A DNA stretch of 64,000 nt from Apoda limacodes (Eukaryota > Arthropoda > Insecta > Lepidoptera > Limacodidae): contig OX291553.1 of the NCBI GenBank assembly GCA_946406115.1, positions 3,043,001-3,107,000 of the forward strand, written 5' to 3'. Below are positions 34,185 to 45,850 of the stretch, one piece after another; the first letter of the stretch is position 1, and every line of letters starts with the position of its first letter. The position numbers were made by a program, and so were the translations under genes. The notes under the pieces were generated by a model. It was not told where the DNA came from. It worked only from the letters and a program-made list of their open reading frames with translations, and searched no databases.

Positions 34185-35279
34185 TCACCGTAGCCTATGG
34201 ACGCTTGCAACACCAGGGGTATCACTTGCGCGTTGCCGACCCTTCAGAAATCTAATAACTTCTTTCTTGAAGAACTCCATACTGTAGTCCTTGCAGAAAA
34301 CCTTGGCAGGGAGCTCATTCCACAACTTAAGCGTTCGCGGGAGGAAGTTTCTCTGAAACCGCACTGTACGCGACCATTTAGGTTCTAAAGTGTGAGAATG
34401 AATTCCCTGCCGATGGCGAGCGGTGCGATGGTAGAAAGTAGCCGTGAGCATCATTTCGAACAATTCCTCAGAACACAACCCATTGTACAAGCGGTAGAAC
34501 ACACACAGTGAGGCAAAGTCTCTCCTCAGACTTAAGGGCTCGATACCGCAAATGAGTTTGGAATCGTCGACAATTCTCACAGCCCGTCGTTGAACCGAGT
34601 CAAAAGGGCCAAGCTGGTATCCGGGTGCACCTGCCCAGAGATGGCAGCAGTACTCCATATGGGGCCGAACCTGCGACTTGTAAAGTAACAACCTTTGCCC
34701 CGACGTGAAGTACTGCTTCGCTCTGTTGAGTACACCAAGTTTTTTGGACGCCAGCTTCACCTTATCTTGTAAATGATCTCGGAACTGAACATCGCTGGAG
34801 ATGTCAACACCAAGGATCCTAATGCTCTTGGAGATGGAGAGGGGAGTGTTCTGGAATTGTGGGACTACAGTAAATGGAGTTTTCTTAGCGGTGAACACGC
34901 ACACTTGTGTCTTTGTAGGGTTGAATCGGACCAAGTTTACCCGTCCCCAATCAGAGACCTGGGACAGTGTGGTCTCGATTTGAGACACAAGTTCTCCGCG
35001 GTTTTCCTCCACAACGGAACGAGGGATGTTTGCACGACCCGTGTAAAAAGCGTCTCCAGTACTGTCATCTGCATAGCAATGTATGTTGTTGATGTCCAAC
35101 ATGTCATTGATATGCAGTAGAAACAGCGTAGGAGACAGCACAGAGCCTTGCGGGACACCAGCATTAATGTCCATGCTATCAGAGCAACTACCGTCAACTA
35201 CGGTTCGTATGCGTCTGCCAGACAAAAAGCTAGCCACCCATTTGCACAAACCCTCGGGCACTCCGTAAGATTGCAACTT
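34185..35279 (-). pseudogene. Copy D ORF2, second half (RT palm to C-terminus)
   Basis: Opens directly after the in-frame TAG at 35282-35280 and ends at TGA/stop 34185. Contains NAGVPQGSVLSPTLFLLHIN and the catalytic HCYADDSTGDAF (YADD at 35064-35075), which would bind the two metal ions. Further motifs are RFNPTKTQVCVF, LGVDISSDVQFRDHL, MEYCCHLWAG, and the C-terminal TATFYHRTARHRQGIHSH and LWNELPAKVF. No frameshift in 363 codons. Translation would need readthrough of TAG, so it is most likely dead, though recently so. Confidence 0.9.
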
Positions 35280-37019
35280 CTATAGAAGACCGAGGTGCCA
35301 GACCCGATCGAACGCCTTCGCTATGTCCAGGCTACATGCCAATGCCTCTCCCTGACTCTCAATGGCTAGTGCCCATCGGTGTGTGAGATACACTAGAAGG
35401 TCACCAGTCGAGCGACCGTGGCGAAAGCCATATTGACGGTCACTGACCAGATCGTGTACTTCTAGGTATCTTAGAAGCTGTGTGTTGATCACACGCTCCA
35501 TCACCTTAGAGAGGAGAGAGGTAATAGCGATAGGCCTGTAATTCGATGGATCTGATCTATCGCCCTTTTTGGGCACCGGGTGCACATTCGCAGTCTTCCA
35601 TGAAGACGGAAATTGCCTAGTGTGGTAGGAAAGCGCGAAGAGGCGCGTGAGTACAGGACATAACTCAGGAGCACACTGCTTAAGCACCACTGCTGGTATA
35701 CCGTCTGGCCCACTCGACTTATGAACGTCTAGAGAAAGTAACGCCCGCCTGACCTCCCGCTGCGTTATGGAGATTTCCGGCATGGTCTTACCGCACCACG
35801 GTATAGTAGGTGGTACAGCGCCTTCATCGTTCATATTCGAGTTCGAGGCAAAGAGACTGCCCAGTAGATCGGCTTTCTCTTTAGCACTATGGGCCAAGTC
35901 ACCATCGGTCTTTCGCAGTGGTGGTAACGACGACTGGCAGAAGTTCCCTTCGGCAGCTTTGGCAAGCGACCAGAAAGCACGACTCCCAGAAGGATAGCTC
36001 GCAAGTCGCCCACCTATTTTGCCGATGAATTGGAATTTTGCTCTGGCAGTTGCTTTCTTACTGAACCTCGAGGCAGCATTTAATTTGCGTTTTAACTCAG
36101 AAATATTCGGATCCTTATTATTACGAGCCGTGGTCCAAGCCTCATACGCAGTTTGCTTAAGAATTTTAGCTTCTCTGCAAGACCTATTAAACCACGGTCG
36201 TTTTTTGACGCCGGCAGCTACTCGCAGGTTAGGAATGAAACATTCCATACCAGCAAGGATTGTCTCAGTGACTGCGGCTGCGCAGACGTCAGGATCTTCT
36301 GAGTTAAAGCAGATCTGCCTCCACGGGTACGATGCGTAAAATTCTCGCAATCCATCCCAGTCTGCCGACTTATAGTGCCACACACGACGCCAATTAGTTG
36401 GCCCAGAAGGATCGGGTTGTGTGCATGACACTTGAGTCCGGACGAGACAGTGGTCCGAGGAGCCAAGAGGCGCATCCACTGAGACGGAGTATCCGTCCGG
36501 ACGAGTAGTCAGCAGAAGGTCCAGTAAGGAGCTTGTATGGTCCTCAATATCTGGTATTCTCGTTGGAGAAAGTACCAGCTGAGAGAATCCATAGGTCAGA
36601 GCAAATTCATGAGCAGATATCCCTGCATAGTTATTGGTTCGAGAACTGAGCCACTCACGATGGTGGGCGTTAAAGTCTCCCAAAATAACTAATTCTGCTG
36701 TAGGATATTGCTCTAGAACTTTGTCAGTCGTCAAACTCAGGTGCATGAAGAGTCGAGTTACGTCCGTGTCACCGCTATGAGACCTGTATAGGCACGCATA
36801 GATACGAGTGTGGCCGCCGTAATCTACGCGCACCCACAATATCGACAGGTCCCTGTCTTCAAGGCTATGAAGGCGGCGACAGCAGATATCCTCCCGGACG
36901 AACATACATACACCGGCACGACTCATGAAATTGTGTTCGAGTTTATAGCCGGGATAGTGAAGGTATGATGTGTCGGCCGGGCAGGATATCTGCGTCTCCG
37001 TTAGAAAAAGAATGGTCGG
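35280..37019 (-). pseudogene. Copy D ORF2, first half (endonuclease to RT fingers)
   Basis: Open for about 579 codons between two TAG codons, one at 37022-37020 and one at 35282-35280. The endonuclease carries FLTETQIS (catalytic Glu), GDFNAHHREWL (36669-36680 for GDFN) and SSDHCLV (catalytic Asp-His); these residues are those expected for an AP-type endonuclease that nicks the target. Then come RRVWHYKSADWDGL, KKRPWFNRSCREAK, SSGPDGIPAVVLK, NYRPIAITSLLSKVMERVIN, QYGFRHGRSTGDLLVYL and SLDIAKAFDRVWH. Upstream of the first TAG the frame reads VHHHLETA and then becomes unclear (37030-37100). The first TAG probably arose from CAG and the second from a Ser or Trp codon, but that is inference. Confidence 0.9.
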
Positions 37020-37239
37020 CTACGCAGTTTCGAGATGGTGGTGGACTGCTAATTTCTCATTCTGTCACGTCTGTCCTGTAGCTCACATTTCTGACTTTAG
37101 TGCTTCTGTGGTAAATAAAACAAGGTGTATTGAGAACAATATCTTGTCTTCCCGCCAATGCGCTTAGTAGATACAAGGAGAGTCCCGTTTAAACACAACT
37201 AGCCTGCTTACTGCTGGTCACGTGCCACAAAAATCAGAG

Positions 37240-37483
37240 TCAATAAATACAGCCAGGTCACAATCCAAAACATAAACGTAGTCCAGAAGGGAAGCCAAGT
37301 CGCTAAAACAATCGTAAACATTCCATAAATACAGCCAGGTCACAATCCAAAAAGTAAAGGAAGTCCATAAGGGAAAGCCAAGTCATAAAACAATCGTACA
37401 CAGTCCACAAATACAGCCTGGTCACAGTCCAAAACGTAAACGGAGTCCATAAGGGAAAGCCAAGTCATAAAAACAATCATAGC
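37240..37483. repeat. 82-bp tandem repeat, about 3 copies, at LINE 5' end
   Basis: AAATACAGCC occurs at 37245, 37327 and 37409, giving an exact 82-bp period. Other shared words are AGTCCATAAGGGAAAGCCAA and AAACAATCGTA. Its position just upstream of ORF2 of copy D suggests LINE 5'-UTR monomers of the type that carry internal promoters, but none of the other copies reaches this far, so this cannot be tested here. Confidence 0.8.
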
Positions 37484-37490
37484 ACATAAA

Positions 37491-39659
37491 CCGCAAAGAT
37501 CACACATATTATCTCAAGTTAGCAAAGTGAGTGACAGACAGGCCAATGGTGATAGAGGAATTTGCTACTTCATCCTATCCCACCCCATTCCGGTCATCGC
37601 TTTGTGCGCGGCTTACGTCATTAGTGTAGCATTGTCTCTTTCTCTCTTAATACGCACGATATGACTGAGAAGATGTTGCTAGTACGCATTACACGCGTGC
37701 AGTACAATAAAATATGTAAGTAATTCATAACTGGTAGCTACCAATAGCAACCTACATATGTTACACAATGTAACAAAGATACTCGAACAACACAGGACAA
37801 AATACATAATATAAATAGATTTAAAATATTACAAGTCCAGAAAACTATTAACAAAGCGACACTAATTAAAAATTAAAATAACAAAGATTACAATTACAGA
37901 TAAAAACGTGTGAGTGCTATGATGGCATCAGCTTGAGCTGAACAACTGCACTTAACACGAATGTTAGTAGATCTGGTTTATAGTTAATCTTAATAATGTT
38001 AATAAAATAATCTAAATTTTTAATGAAAATACTTAATCTTTTAATCCATACTTCCCTGTCTATATATTAATTAAGTTGTTACGGCTAAATTACTGAACCG
38101 ATTTTTATGAAACTCGGGAGGGATATAAATTAGCATCGGAAGATAGAGATAGGGTAAATACAAGGTTCTACGTGAAAGAAGTTACAAGCAAAAGCTATTA
38201 TTTAGAAATAAATAAAAATTATATGAATTATTTATTGTAGGAATAGAGATCTATTGTTTTTTTCTTCTAGAAACTTCTTTTATATAAGTAGTTATCTAAT
38301 TATGATCTAGATTTCATATATGGCGAAAAGAATAAATGCCGAGAGAATCATTGAATTTATTTGAATATATATTTTAATTAGAATGTTGACCCAAAACGAA
38401 ATATTGAAATTGAACCTGTTTTCGAAGGTCATTTAGCACAATAGAAATACATTTTTTATTTGTAAAAATAAAGGGGTCTGTTTATTAGACCATATTGATA
38501 CGGGGTATATCTAAACTAGTTATAGGAACTTCGAATTTCAGTGCATTATATATACCATACATCGTGTAACAAATACTGAAAACCACAACTTATAATGGTT
38601 ATTAGCTATGATGATAGAAATAAACCTTTTAAAATCTCAATTTAGTGCGGAACCCTTGGTGCGCGGTGACTCGCACTTGACGGGTTTGTTTAACTGAATT
38701 AGCGGTTTTAAAATACATTAAAAATATCAACAACATCTATTCTAATCTTAATGGTCTAAGATACTACTCATAATAAATAACACTAATATCTTTGTCTGTT
38801 TGGAAGTTACATTGTTCTAGTTAGGTACTCGCAAAATATGTGTTTCTTAGTTTCAAAGTTTTGCAAAAAAAATATCTGAGGATGAAAGTAATACTTGTTG
38901 TGAAGGTTTACTTACTTTGTATTAATATCAGAAACTTAAAAGATATTTAGGTAAATTAAGGCAGGTGCTTACGTAGAAAATTAACTGCTTCGAATTGGTA
39001 TTTCACATAAAACTATCGATGCAAAAAAGTATACTCCTTCAACTTTATAAATTAATTTTATCACATTAGACAATTAAACACCAAATATGCACAAATTAAC
39101 TTCAACAAAATGTAATCCAAAAAAAACGTTTGTTATGCACTAATTCACTTTATAACTTAGCACTATTCTATTATATAACTAAGTCGAGGTCGCAATAAGT
39201 ATCTATCAGATCTCGCGAGGCTCTTGGCGCGCTGTGCTGCTGGCGGTGGTAGTGCGAATTGTGAAGCGATAAGTAACTGGTGCGCCTCAAATCAGCGGAA
39301 ACCCACGGCCAACTTAGCAACGAATGTATTGGGTTCCTTAAGAAAAATACGAGGAATCATTTCTGTCTACATTGTTGTAAATAAAAACATATATAGGTAC
39401 AGTTGGTAAAATATACAAAACAGGTTCCAAGTAGTTTAACTCGTATATCAATAGGTTTTACTTCTGCTCTGAAAGATTCTATTCAATATCTTCTATATCA
39501 GTATTATTATCTATTTAAAATTTTTTGTTGATTTCTACCGAGAAGGATCCGGCAAGAAACTGGATAGTTACTCTTTTAAAAAATCACATAAAATACAAAT
39601 ACAATCAATGTTTCTTAAATAAAATTTTAAAGCCGTACAATTATATTTTATTTTCATTT
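37491..39659. other. AT-rich stretch, no gene recognised
   Basis: GC-richer at 37540-37640 and 39210-39310, but no open frame is convincing. 38040-38180 includes TTACTGAACCGATTTTTATG, wording typical of Helitron-like repeats. Confidence 0.4.
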
Positions 39660-41510
39660 TAATTTGGTTTACCTATGCGTCCTGTCATTGAGCATCTACA
39701 GTCCCATGGATTTTTATCACTTACATAGTCTAAAATATTGTAGTATGCCTTTTTACAAAGTTGTTGTTTGATAAAATATTTAAATTTACTAATTGCTAGC
39801 TTTTGCATATTATTAGGAACTTTGTTTTAGAAGTGTATACATTGCCCCATAAAAAAGTAACTTATTTTGTGTAAACGTGAATCATGCACCAACTGCTTAT
39901 TTTTACTTCTTGTATTTACTTTGTGAACGTCACTTTTCTTGCTGAAACTATTTATATTTTTATGTACATATAAAATATTTTCATATACATACGTACTGCG
40001 ACGCTAAAGTTAAAATATTTACTTCCCTAAACCAATTCCTCAGAGATATCCTTATTTGTAAATAGCACACATTGACCGTTTTTGTAGCACAAATATTGTA
40101 TTTACATCAGCAGCGCTACCCCACAATAAGATACCATATGTCATTTAACTATGAAAATAGCTAAAATTTACTAATTCTGCAGTGTTGACATCGGTCAATT
40201 GTCTTATTTTATTAATCGCATACAGTTTTTTTGCTATGTTATGAACATGAGGACCCCGTTGAAGTTTGGAGCTTAGCTTTGTTATGCCAAGAAAGGCTGT
40301 TGAATTAACTAATTCTCGCCATTAATATTAATACCTCTGGATCTGACTAACATTTGGTAATGTAAATTTAACAGATTTGGTTTTTTTCTCATTAACTAAC
40401 AAATTTTATTAGCGTTAAACCAATTTTCAATTTTAGAAATGGCATTATTTAATTCATCATAACATGTATGTCGTCTCTTAACTTAAAGAGGTGTCGTCAA
40501 CAAATAGAAGGACAAAAGGTCGATAGGTTTGTCTCTAATACCAGAGTGATTTAGTTTCCTGATGAGATTTTCATGTTGGATACAGTCCAATGCCTTAAAT
40601 AAATCACAAAATACTCCAAGAGCATCATGTGAATCCCCCCAGGCGTTAAATATTTTTTTATTAGTGCCACTCCTGCATCGGTTGTGGAACGGCCTTTCAT
40701 AAAGCCATACTGTTTACTGTTTACTGATATAGGCCGAACATTATTAGGGTCTGTTGAACTACCTGATTTAAAAAGAGGTATAACTTTGCTAAGTTTCATC
40801 TCATCAGGAAACACACCACTATCAACACAACTATTAAAAATTATGGCTAAGGGTTGTACTATAACATAAATTATTGAGTTTATATTTTGTACAGAAATAC
40901 CGCAAAGGTCTGTGGTGTTTTTTTTTATTTCTTATGTTTTAATTGTATTTTTGATATCCGTAGTACTAATGTTTTTTAATACAAAGCGAACTTTACATTC
41001 AGGAACATTAAATTGGACTTGAGATAAGACGTTCAGTGGTTTTGAATGGAATATTGCTAAAAAAATTCAAAAGCAACTGCTACCTCAGATTTTTTTTTTA
41101 AACTAGTATCATCTACAATCAACTCAAACTCCTGACAAGTATTGCTAGCTTTATAAGTTTCATTTTTTATGTAGTTTTTATTTTATATTTTAAATTTTTT
41201 ACTTTTTTCTGAGATGAATTGATTTTGCACCAAAATAGGCTTTTTTAAAGGTTTTTGAGTATTTTTTTACATATTTCCTCAATATTTGGCTATTATTGTA
41301 TGTTCTTTCTTTGTGTAATTCATACAGTTTATGCCTACTTTTATAAATACATGGGGTAGCCCATTCAATAAAACTAAAGCGACTGGAAATAAGTTTCTTT
41401 TTTGCAGTAAATATTTTATTATAAGTACTCTGTAGTAAAAGTGTCAAGAACATTATTGTACATATCACTTGGGTCGCCATTTTAAAGTGAATCCGGAAGT
41501 TTATGCAATA
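39660..41510 (-). pseudogene. Decayed LINE reverse transcriptase (another family)
   Basis: On the minus strand, in order: a linker with WATPCIYKSRHKLYELHKER (41290-41350), then MFPDEMKLSKVIPLFKSGSS and PNNVRPISVNSK (40715-40814), QYGFMKGRSTTDAGVALI (40660-40712), a broken KAFD region (about 40580), and FVDDTSL where FADD is expected (about 40500). C-terminal motifs follow: TAFLGITKLSSKLQRGPHVH (40240-40300), TYGILLWGSAADVN (40090-40140) and VHKVNTRSKN (39905-39935). Stops and frameshifts are frequent. It resembles the CR1/Jockey-group RTs with a FLGI/LQKRA-type C-terminal domain. Confidence 0.85.
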
Positions 41511-41967
41511 AGTTAGATTTAAATGATGAATTTAATTTTCCTTTTAGTAATACTTTCTTTCAAAAACCATTAGCTGTCCACAATGATCTGACTCTAGATT
41601 GCTTATAATTGCCTTTTGAATTGGTTTTATGTCAGTATATATATATTGTCGATGGAAGTGGCACAAGATACAGTAATTCTAGTTGGTTTACAAAACAAGT
41701 TATTTAAATAAAGAGACCGGAATAAGGCAAGCAATCTGGTGTTTAATGAGTTATTTTCTTATATTTTATATAATATGTTATATTTTATAAAATCCGGCAA
41801 AAACTTAGTAGTTAATCTATTTTTTTTATTTCTTTTCTTTTTATGATACATTTTATTAATATCTTAAATCTAAGAATTAAAAACGTCTATATTATATATG
41901 CCAAATTTCTTGTCTGTCTCAAACAACAAGTTCACAACGTAAACGAACCTATTAGGTATTGCAGACC
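41511..41967. other. AT-rich stretch, nothing recognised
   Basis: No supported feature; T-rich with a TATATATATTG run near 41637. Confidence 0.4.
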
Positions 41968-42663
41968 GGTAGTTATGTAAAATATGGTAGTTATGTAAAA
42001 TATGGTAGTTATGTAAAATATGGTAGTTATGTAAAATATGGTAGTTATGTAAAATATGGCAGTTATGTAAAATATCGTAGTTATGTAAAATATGGCAGTT
42101 ATGTAAAATACGGTAGTTATGTAAAATATGGTAGTTATGTAAATTACGGTAGTTATGTAAAATACGGTAGTAATGTAAAATATGGTAGTTATGTAAAATA
42201 CGGTAGTTATGTAAAATATGGCAGTTATGTAAAATATGGTAGTTATGTAAAATACGGTAGTTATGTAAAATATGGCAGTGATGTAAAATATGGTAGTTAT
42301 GTAAAATATAGTAGTTATGTAAAATACGGTAGTTCTGTAAAATATAGTAGTTATGTAAAATACGGTAGTTATGTAAAATATGGTAGTTATGTAAAATATG
42401 GCAGTTATGTAAAATATGGTAGTTATGTAAAATACGGTAGTTATGTAAAATATGGTAGTTATGTAAAATATGGTACTTATGTAAAATATGGTAGTTATGT
42501 AGAATACGATAGTTATGTAAAATATGGTAGTTATATAAAATACGGTAGTTATGTAAAATACGGTAGTTATGTAAAATATGGTAGTTATGTAAAATACGGT
42601 AGTTACGTAAAATATGGTAGTTATGTAAAATACGGTAGTTATGTAAAATATGGTAGTTATGTA
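41968..42663 (+). repeat. 18-bp tandem array, about 38 copies
   Basis: Units read GGTAGTTATGTAAAATAT, with TAT/TAC and GGT/GGC variants shared by many units. In one frame the array is an uninterrupted GSYVKY repeat, because 18 is divisible by three. There is no in-frame ATG before it. Changes found in a single unit are nearly all amino-acid altering (for example G to R, K to N, Y to D, Y to S, S to T, K to E), which does not suggest protein-level constraint. Best read as a minisatellite. Confidence 0.95.
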
Positions 42664-43179
42664 TGTACGCTTAAGCCTTTGAGAACTTGCTAAATTGCAC
42701 CTGGAATATCAGTAAGCTCGGTGTATGGATAAAACAATTAATGCGTTAAGTTGACTTGTTTAGATCGGTAAAAAACTTGGCACAGGTCTTCAATTTCTTC
42801 AAGTTTTATAACTCAACCAGAAGTTGCCTGTTTTTTTACATATCTCATTCATCACGACAAGCTTCGTGGTATAGATTTTGGCGTGACAACAACCTTAACT
42901 TCATCGACGACAAATCTAAACGTAGTAAACGTAGCAGAAAAAACGACAGCTTTTTACTAATTATCGCGCTCGCAAAATTATGTGAAGTTTTTATAGTTGT
43001 TTACTTTTAGAGTTAAACAGAAAAAAGTAAAAACTTAACCTCAAAAGCAGACAAAAAATGTACGTGTTCCGTAGCCTTGCCGTGTCTAATGCCTTAAATT
43101 AATTTACCTACCTATCTTTTTACGCAACTACTGACATTTTAGACCATCTAAGTACCTACTTAAACAAATCCTCCGACAA
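42664..43179. other. Unassigned stretch
   Basis: A plus-strand frame (42756-43010) is open for 84 codons but shows no motif; the block 42900-42960 is Ser/Arg-rich. I see no support for a gene. Confidence 0.35.
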
Positions 43180-43518
43180 CTATTAATATAAATCTGATGT
43201 TCCTTTTCTTTTTGTCTATCAGTCTGTCTGCTTACCTCTGTTACCTCTTCACGCTTCAATCGCTGAACCGATTTAGATGATATTTCGTGTGGAGATAGTT
43301 TGAGTCCCGGGGAAGGACTTAGGATAGTTTTATCCCGAAAATTCAAAAGTTCCCTCGGGAATAATTATAACGAGCTTAACCAAACTATAGCTTGCTATAG
43401 CAAACTTCATTAGTAATTAACATCATTAGTATAATTAAGGAATTGACGCAATAATCTCACGCCGATAACCATATTTAGGGCGAGTAGAGCCACGGTGGCG
43501 AAATTCATTAATTACTAG
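43180..43518 (+). repeat. Helitron-like non-autonomous repeat, copy 1
   Basis: Shares with the copies at 44190 and 45570 the order: CGCTGAACCGATTTAGATGA, TTTTATCCCGAAAATTCAAA, CGGGAATAATTATAACGAGC, ACTATAGCTTG, AACTTCATTAG, CACGCCGATAACC, TTTAGGGCG, GAGCC. It ends in CTAG (43515-43518), as Helitrons do. The start is diffuse. The family is common in Lepidoptera; the Helitron label is from memory of its ends. Confidence 0.55.
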
Positions 43519-43521
43519 CTA

Positions 43522-44157
43522 GTTAGTTAGTTAGTTGGACTTATGTTTTCCGCACTTAGCCTCATAATAGGGCCATTGTACGTAGGTAACCAATACCTGT
43601 CATTAGTTATTCATACCATCCCAGCTCCATCCAAAAGTTAAGGAGGCATCTGATGTTATTCAGCGCCTCTCTCATGGTTTGTGGATTCTTAAGGAGCTTT
43701 GTCCGTTGGTCGCTCACGCTTTTGCAATGAAGAACCACGTGAGACGGTGTCTCCTCGGCTTCCATACAGCCCATGCATAGAGGACTGTCAGTAGCGCCGA
43801 TATTGAAAAAGTGCCTGTTTAGCGGGCAGTGACCTGTTATTATGCCAACTATGTAGCGTAGGTTTTTTCTGCTAAGTTTTAACAGTTTGTGCGACAGATT
43901 TGCGTCCAAGGATGTTAGAACATTTTTGGTTTGTTTGCAGTCTGTCTGTTCTGCCCACTGTTTGTTGTGTTGTTGTAAGGTTCTGTCACGTAACCATGTT
44001 TTGAGTTGGATGAATGGTATCGATACAATTGGTTCGGGTCCCATTATTTTAGTGCCCGATCCTCTCTTTGCCAACTCATCTGCCGCATCATTGCCTAGAG
44101 ACCCACTATGACCACGTATCCATTGAAGAATGACCCGTTTCTTCAATGCAATTTTAA
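43522..44157 (-). mobile_element. Young 5'-truncated LINE with 13-bp target-site duplication
   Basis: Flanked by identical 13-mers TAATTACTAGCTA at 43509-43521 and 44158-44170. The 3' end lies at the left and finishes in a (CTAA)n tail (CTAACTAACTAACTAG on the minus strand). The single ORF is open right up to the 5' junction. Removing the insertion joins two Helitron-like repeats. The tetranucleotide tail and the RNase H domain point to an I/R1/LOA-type LINE. Confidence 0.88.
43607..44156 (-). pseudogene. RNase H and C-terminal domain of a LINE ORF2
   Basis: Open from the truncation point (44156) to a stop at 43607, about 183 codons without a break. Begins within RNase H: ILQWIRGHSGSLGNDAADEL includes the GHSG-x-GN-x2-AD signature of the end of this domain. 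A C-terminal domain follows with CPLNRHFFNIG and a zinc-type motif C-x2-C-(x8-9)-H-x4-C (CMGCMEAEETPSHVVLHC). RNase H would remove RNA from the cDNA hybrid; here the endonuclease, RT and most of RNase H are absent. Confidence 0.88.
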
Positions 44158-44170
44158 TAATTACTAGCTA

Positions 44171-44574
44171 TGCCATTTATATTTTATATCTAAATGCGAA
44201 TGTTTGGATATTTGGTTGTTTGTTTCTCTAGCACGCTTTAACCACTGCATGGATTGGAATGAAACTTGGCACATAATAGGACAAATTCTATTTTTCATCG
44301 CGAAAAAAACGTTCCTACGAGAATAACTATACCGTTGTTTACTCAATCCTGCTGCACAGGAGATATAAAAGATATGGAGTAGGACAATGGCTACTTTTTA
44401 TCTCGGAAAATTTAGAAATTCCCGGGGGTGTAATTTTTAACGAATTCCACGAAAGATCCTTGCTGCAACTATAGCTTGTACTAACAAACTTCTTTAGTAT
44501 AATCAAGGAGTTTCCGTAAGAATCCCACGCCAATAACGAAATTTAGGGCGGGCAGAGCCGCTGGCTAAAGCTAG
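44171..44574 (+). repeat. Helitron-like non-autonomous repeat, copy 2
   Basis: Contains AATGAAACTTGGCACATAAT, GGCTACTTTTTATCTCGGAA, CCACGCCAATAACG, TTTAGGGCGGGCAGAGCCGC and TGGCTAAAGCTAGT, ending CTAG at 44571-44574. About 60 bp (44330-44385) appear inserted relative to copy 3, partly by duplication of the start of the GGACA phrase. Confidence 0.6.
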
Positions 44575-45569
44575 TATATAATAATAGAATTAAGAACGGT
44601 TCATAAATTAGAAATTATTTTAAATTTATAATAATAAAAGTTTCACTCCTTTCTTAAAAATATTGACCATACCTAGCACATTTACAAGGTTAACATAACT
44701 GACAAAGAAAACATGAAAAATTAAATTATTATTGTTTTCATCGCAATTGATTGAACTCTGAAAAATAGTACATTGTACATTGTGTGTTAAGGGTGGTAAG
44801 GAGAAAATTACTGACGAGAAAGCCTAATACCGAAGGCCGAAGGCTTTAATGTCTTGAGTTTGTAATTTTCGTATCGCTCGTGTTACACACACATTTGCGA
44901 GTAAATAAATATAAATATAAGGTGATTTCATAAACAAAGTCAAAAGAAAACAACACAACCGCCATATCTAGAGAATTTATTAATTAAAAAGTTTTATTTG
45001 ATGTTAAAACTTGTAGGTAATTGCTCACTTGTAATGTGCGCGTAGTTCGTGTTTTGAACAACGATACAGCTCTTACACATACTTGACAGAATAGACGCGT
45101 TATTACCGCCCGTCGGTTCTATCAAAGCGCGTTTTCTTAGAGAAAATAAAAATTACAAAGTAAAAGCCCGTGGGAGTAAATAAGGTCTAAGCATCCGCTT
45201 TACTTGCCATTATGACACTGTTTACGAGTAAGTATGATGAAAAATATTTTAATAATTCAAATAGTCTTTGAACCTGATTGAATTGAATACGTTTATTTTA
45301 TACAAATACCAGTTGTCTGTGGGGGTATCTTTTTACACAGTAGCCTGTGAGTTTTAATTCATTAACCTACTGTCAATATCCTTCTACTTAATCACTAAGA
45401 TATTATCATATATAATGAGAGACTGTCTGTGAATGACAGCATACATTCTTCGAGTATCTGTTTGTATTTGTAATGATTTATGTAACCTTGTATCAGCCTA
45501 GTAGGTCCCATACCGTAATGGGAGAAGCAACCCCAAATTCCTACGTTTCCACTGCGATGTTTCACCCTC
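44575..45569. other. AT-rich stretch, no gene recognised
   Basis: 45430-45540 contains ATTCTTCGAGTATCTGTTTG-type wording and no open frame. Nothing else is supported. Confidence 0.4.
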
Positions 45570-45850
45570 TCCTACTAATATTATAAATGTGAAAGTATGT
45601 CTGGATAAATGGATAGATGTTTGTTACTCAATCACTTTACGGATCGAGATGAACCTTGGCACACATATAGGTAAGGTCCTGAAATAGGACATTGGCTACT
45701 TTTTATCCCAAAAACTTCAAAAGTTCTCGCGGGAATAACTGTAACCGAGCTTAAACGAACTATAGTTTAATAGCCAACTTCATTAGCATGATTAACGAGT
45801 TCCACGCCAATAACCGAATTTAGGGATAACGAAGCCGCTGGCAAATCTAG
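45570..45850 (+). repeat. Helitron-like non-autonomous repeat, copy 3 (most complete)
   Basis: 281 bp from TCCTACTAATATTATAAATG to GCCGCTGGCAAATCTAG, followed by T. The 5' TC and 3' CTAG with a following T are the ends expected of a Helitron. The interior carries GGCACACATATAGGTAAGG, GGCTACTTTTTATCCCAAAA and CACGCCAATAACC. There is no coding capacity. Confidence 0.65.

Larger units (their letters stand above)
34113..37490 (-). mobile_element. Best-preserved LINE of the window (copy D)
   Basis: From its 3' end: a 22-nt T-run at 34113-34134 (the poly-A tail), a 3' UTR containing CCACTAAGGTGG and GGCCCGCCTGATGGTAAGCG, ORF2 from 34185 up to about 37019 or beyond, and an upstream region with an 82-bp tandem repeat (37240-37483). 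Four other copies of the family are in the window (A 673, B 6362, C 11879, E 52098). It is an endonuclease-type LINE without RNase H, of the Jockey/CR1 group by motif wording. No ORF1 is recognised upstream, so the 5' end is either missing or the ORF1 has decayed. Confidence 0.88.

Noticed and set aside
34773..35120. 115-codon plus-strand ORF within copy D
   Set aside because: Shadow of the ORF2 frame on the opposite strand.
41959..42693. A 244-residue GSYVKY-repeat protein
   Set aside because: Only a TTG opens the frame, single-unit changes are nearly all amino-acid altering, and flanks show no gene.
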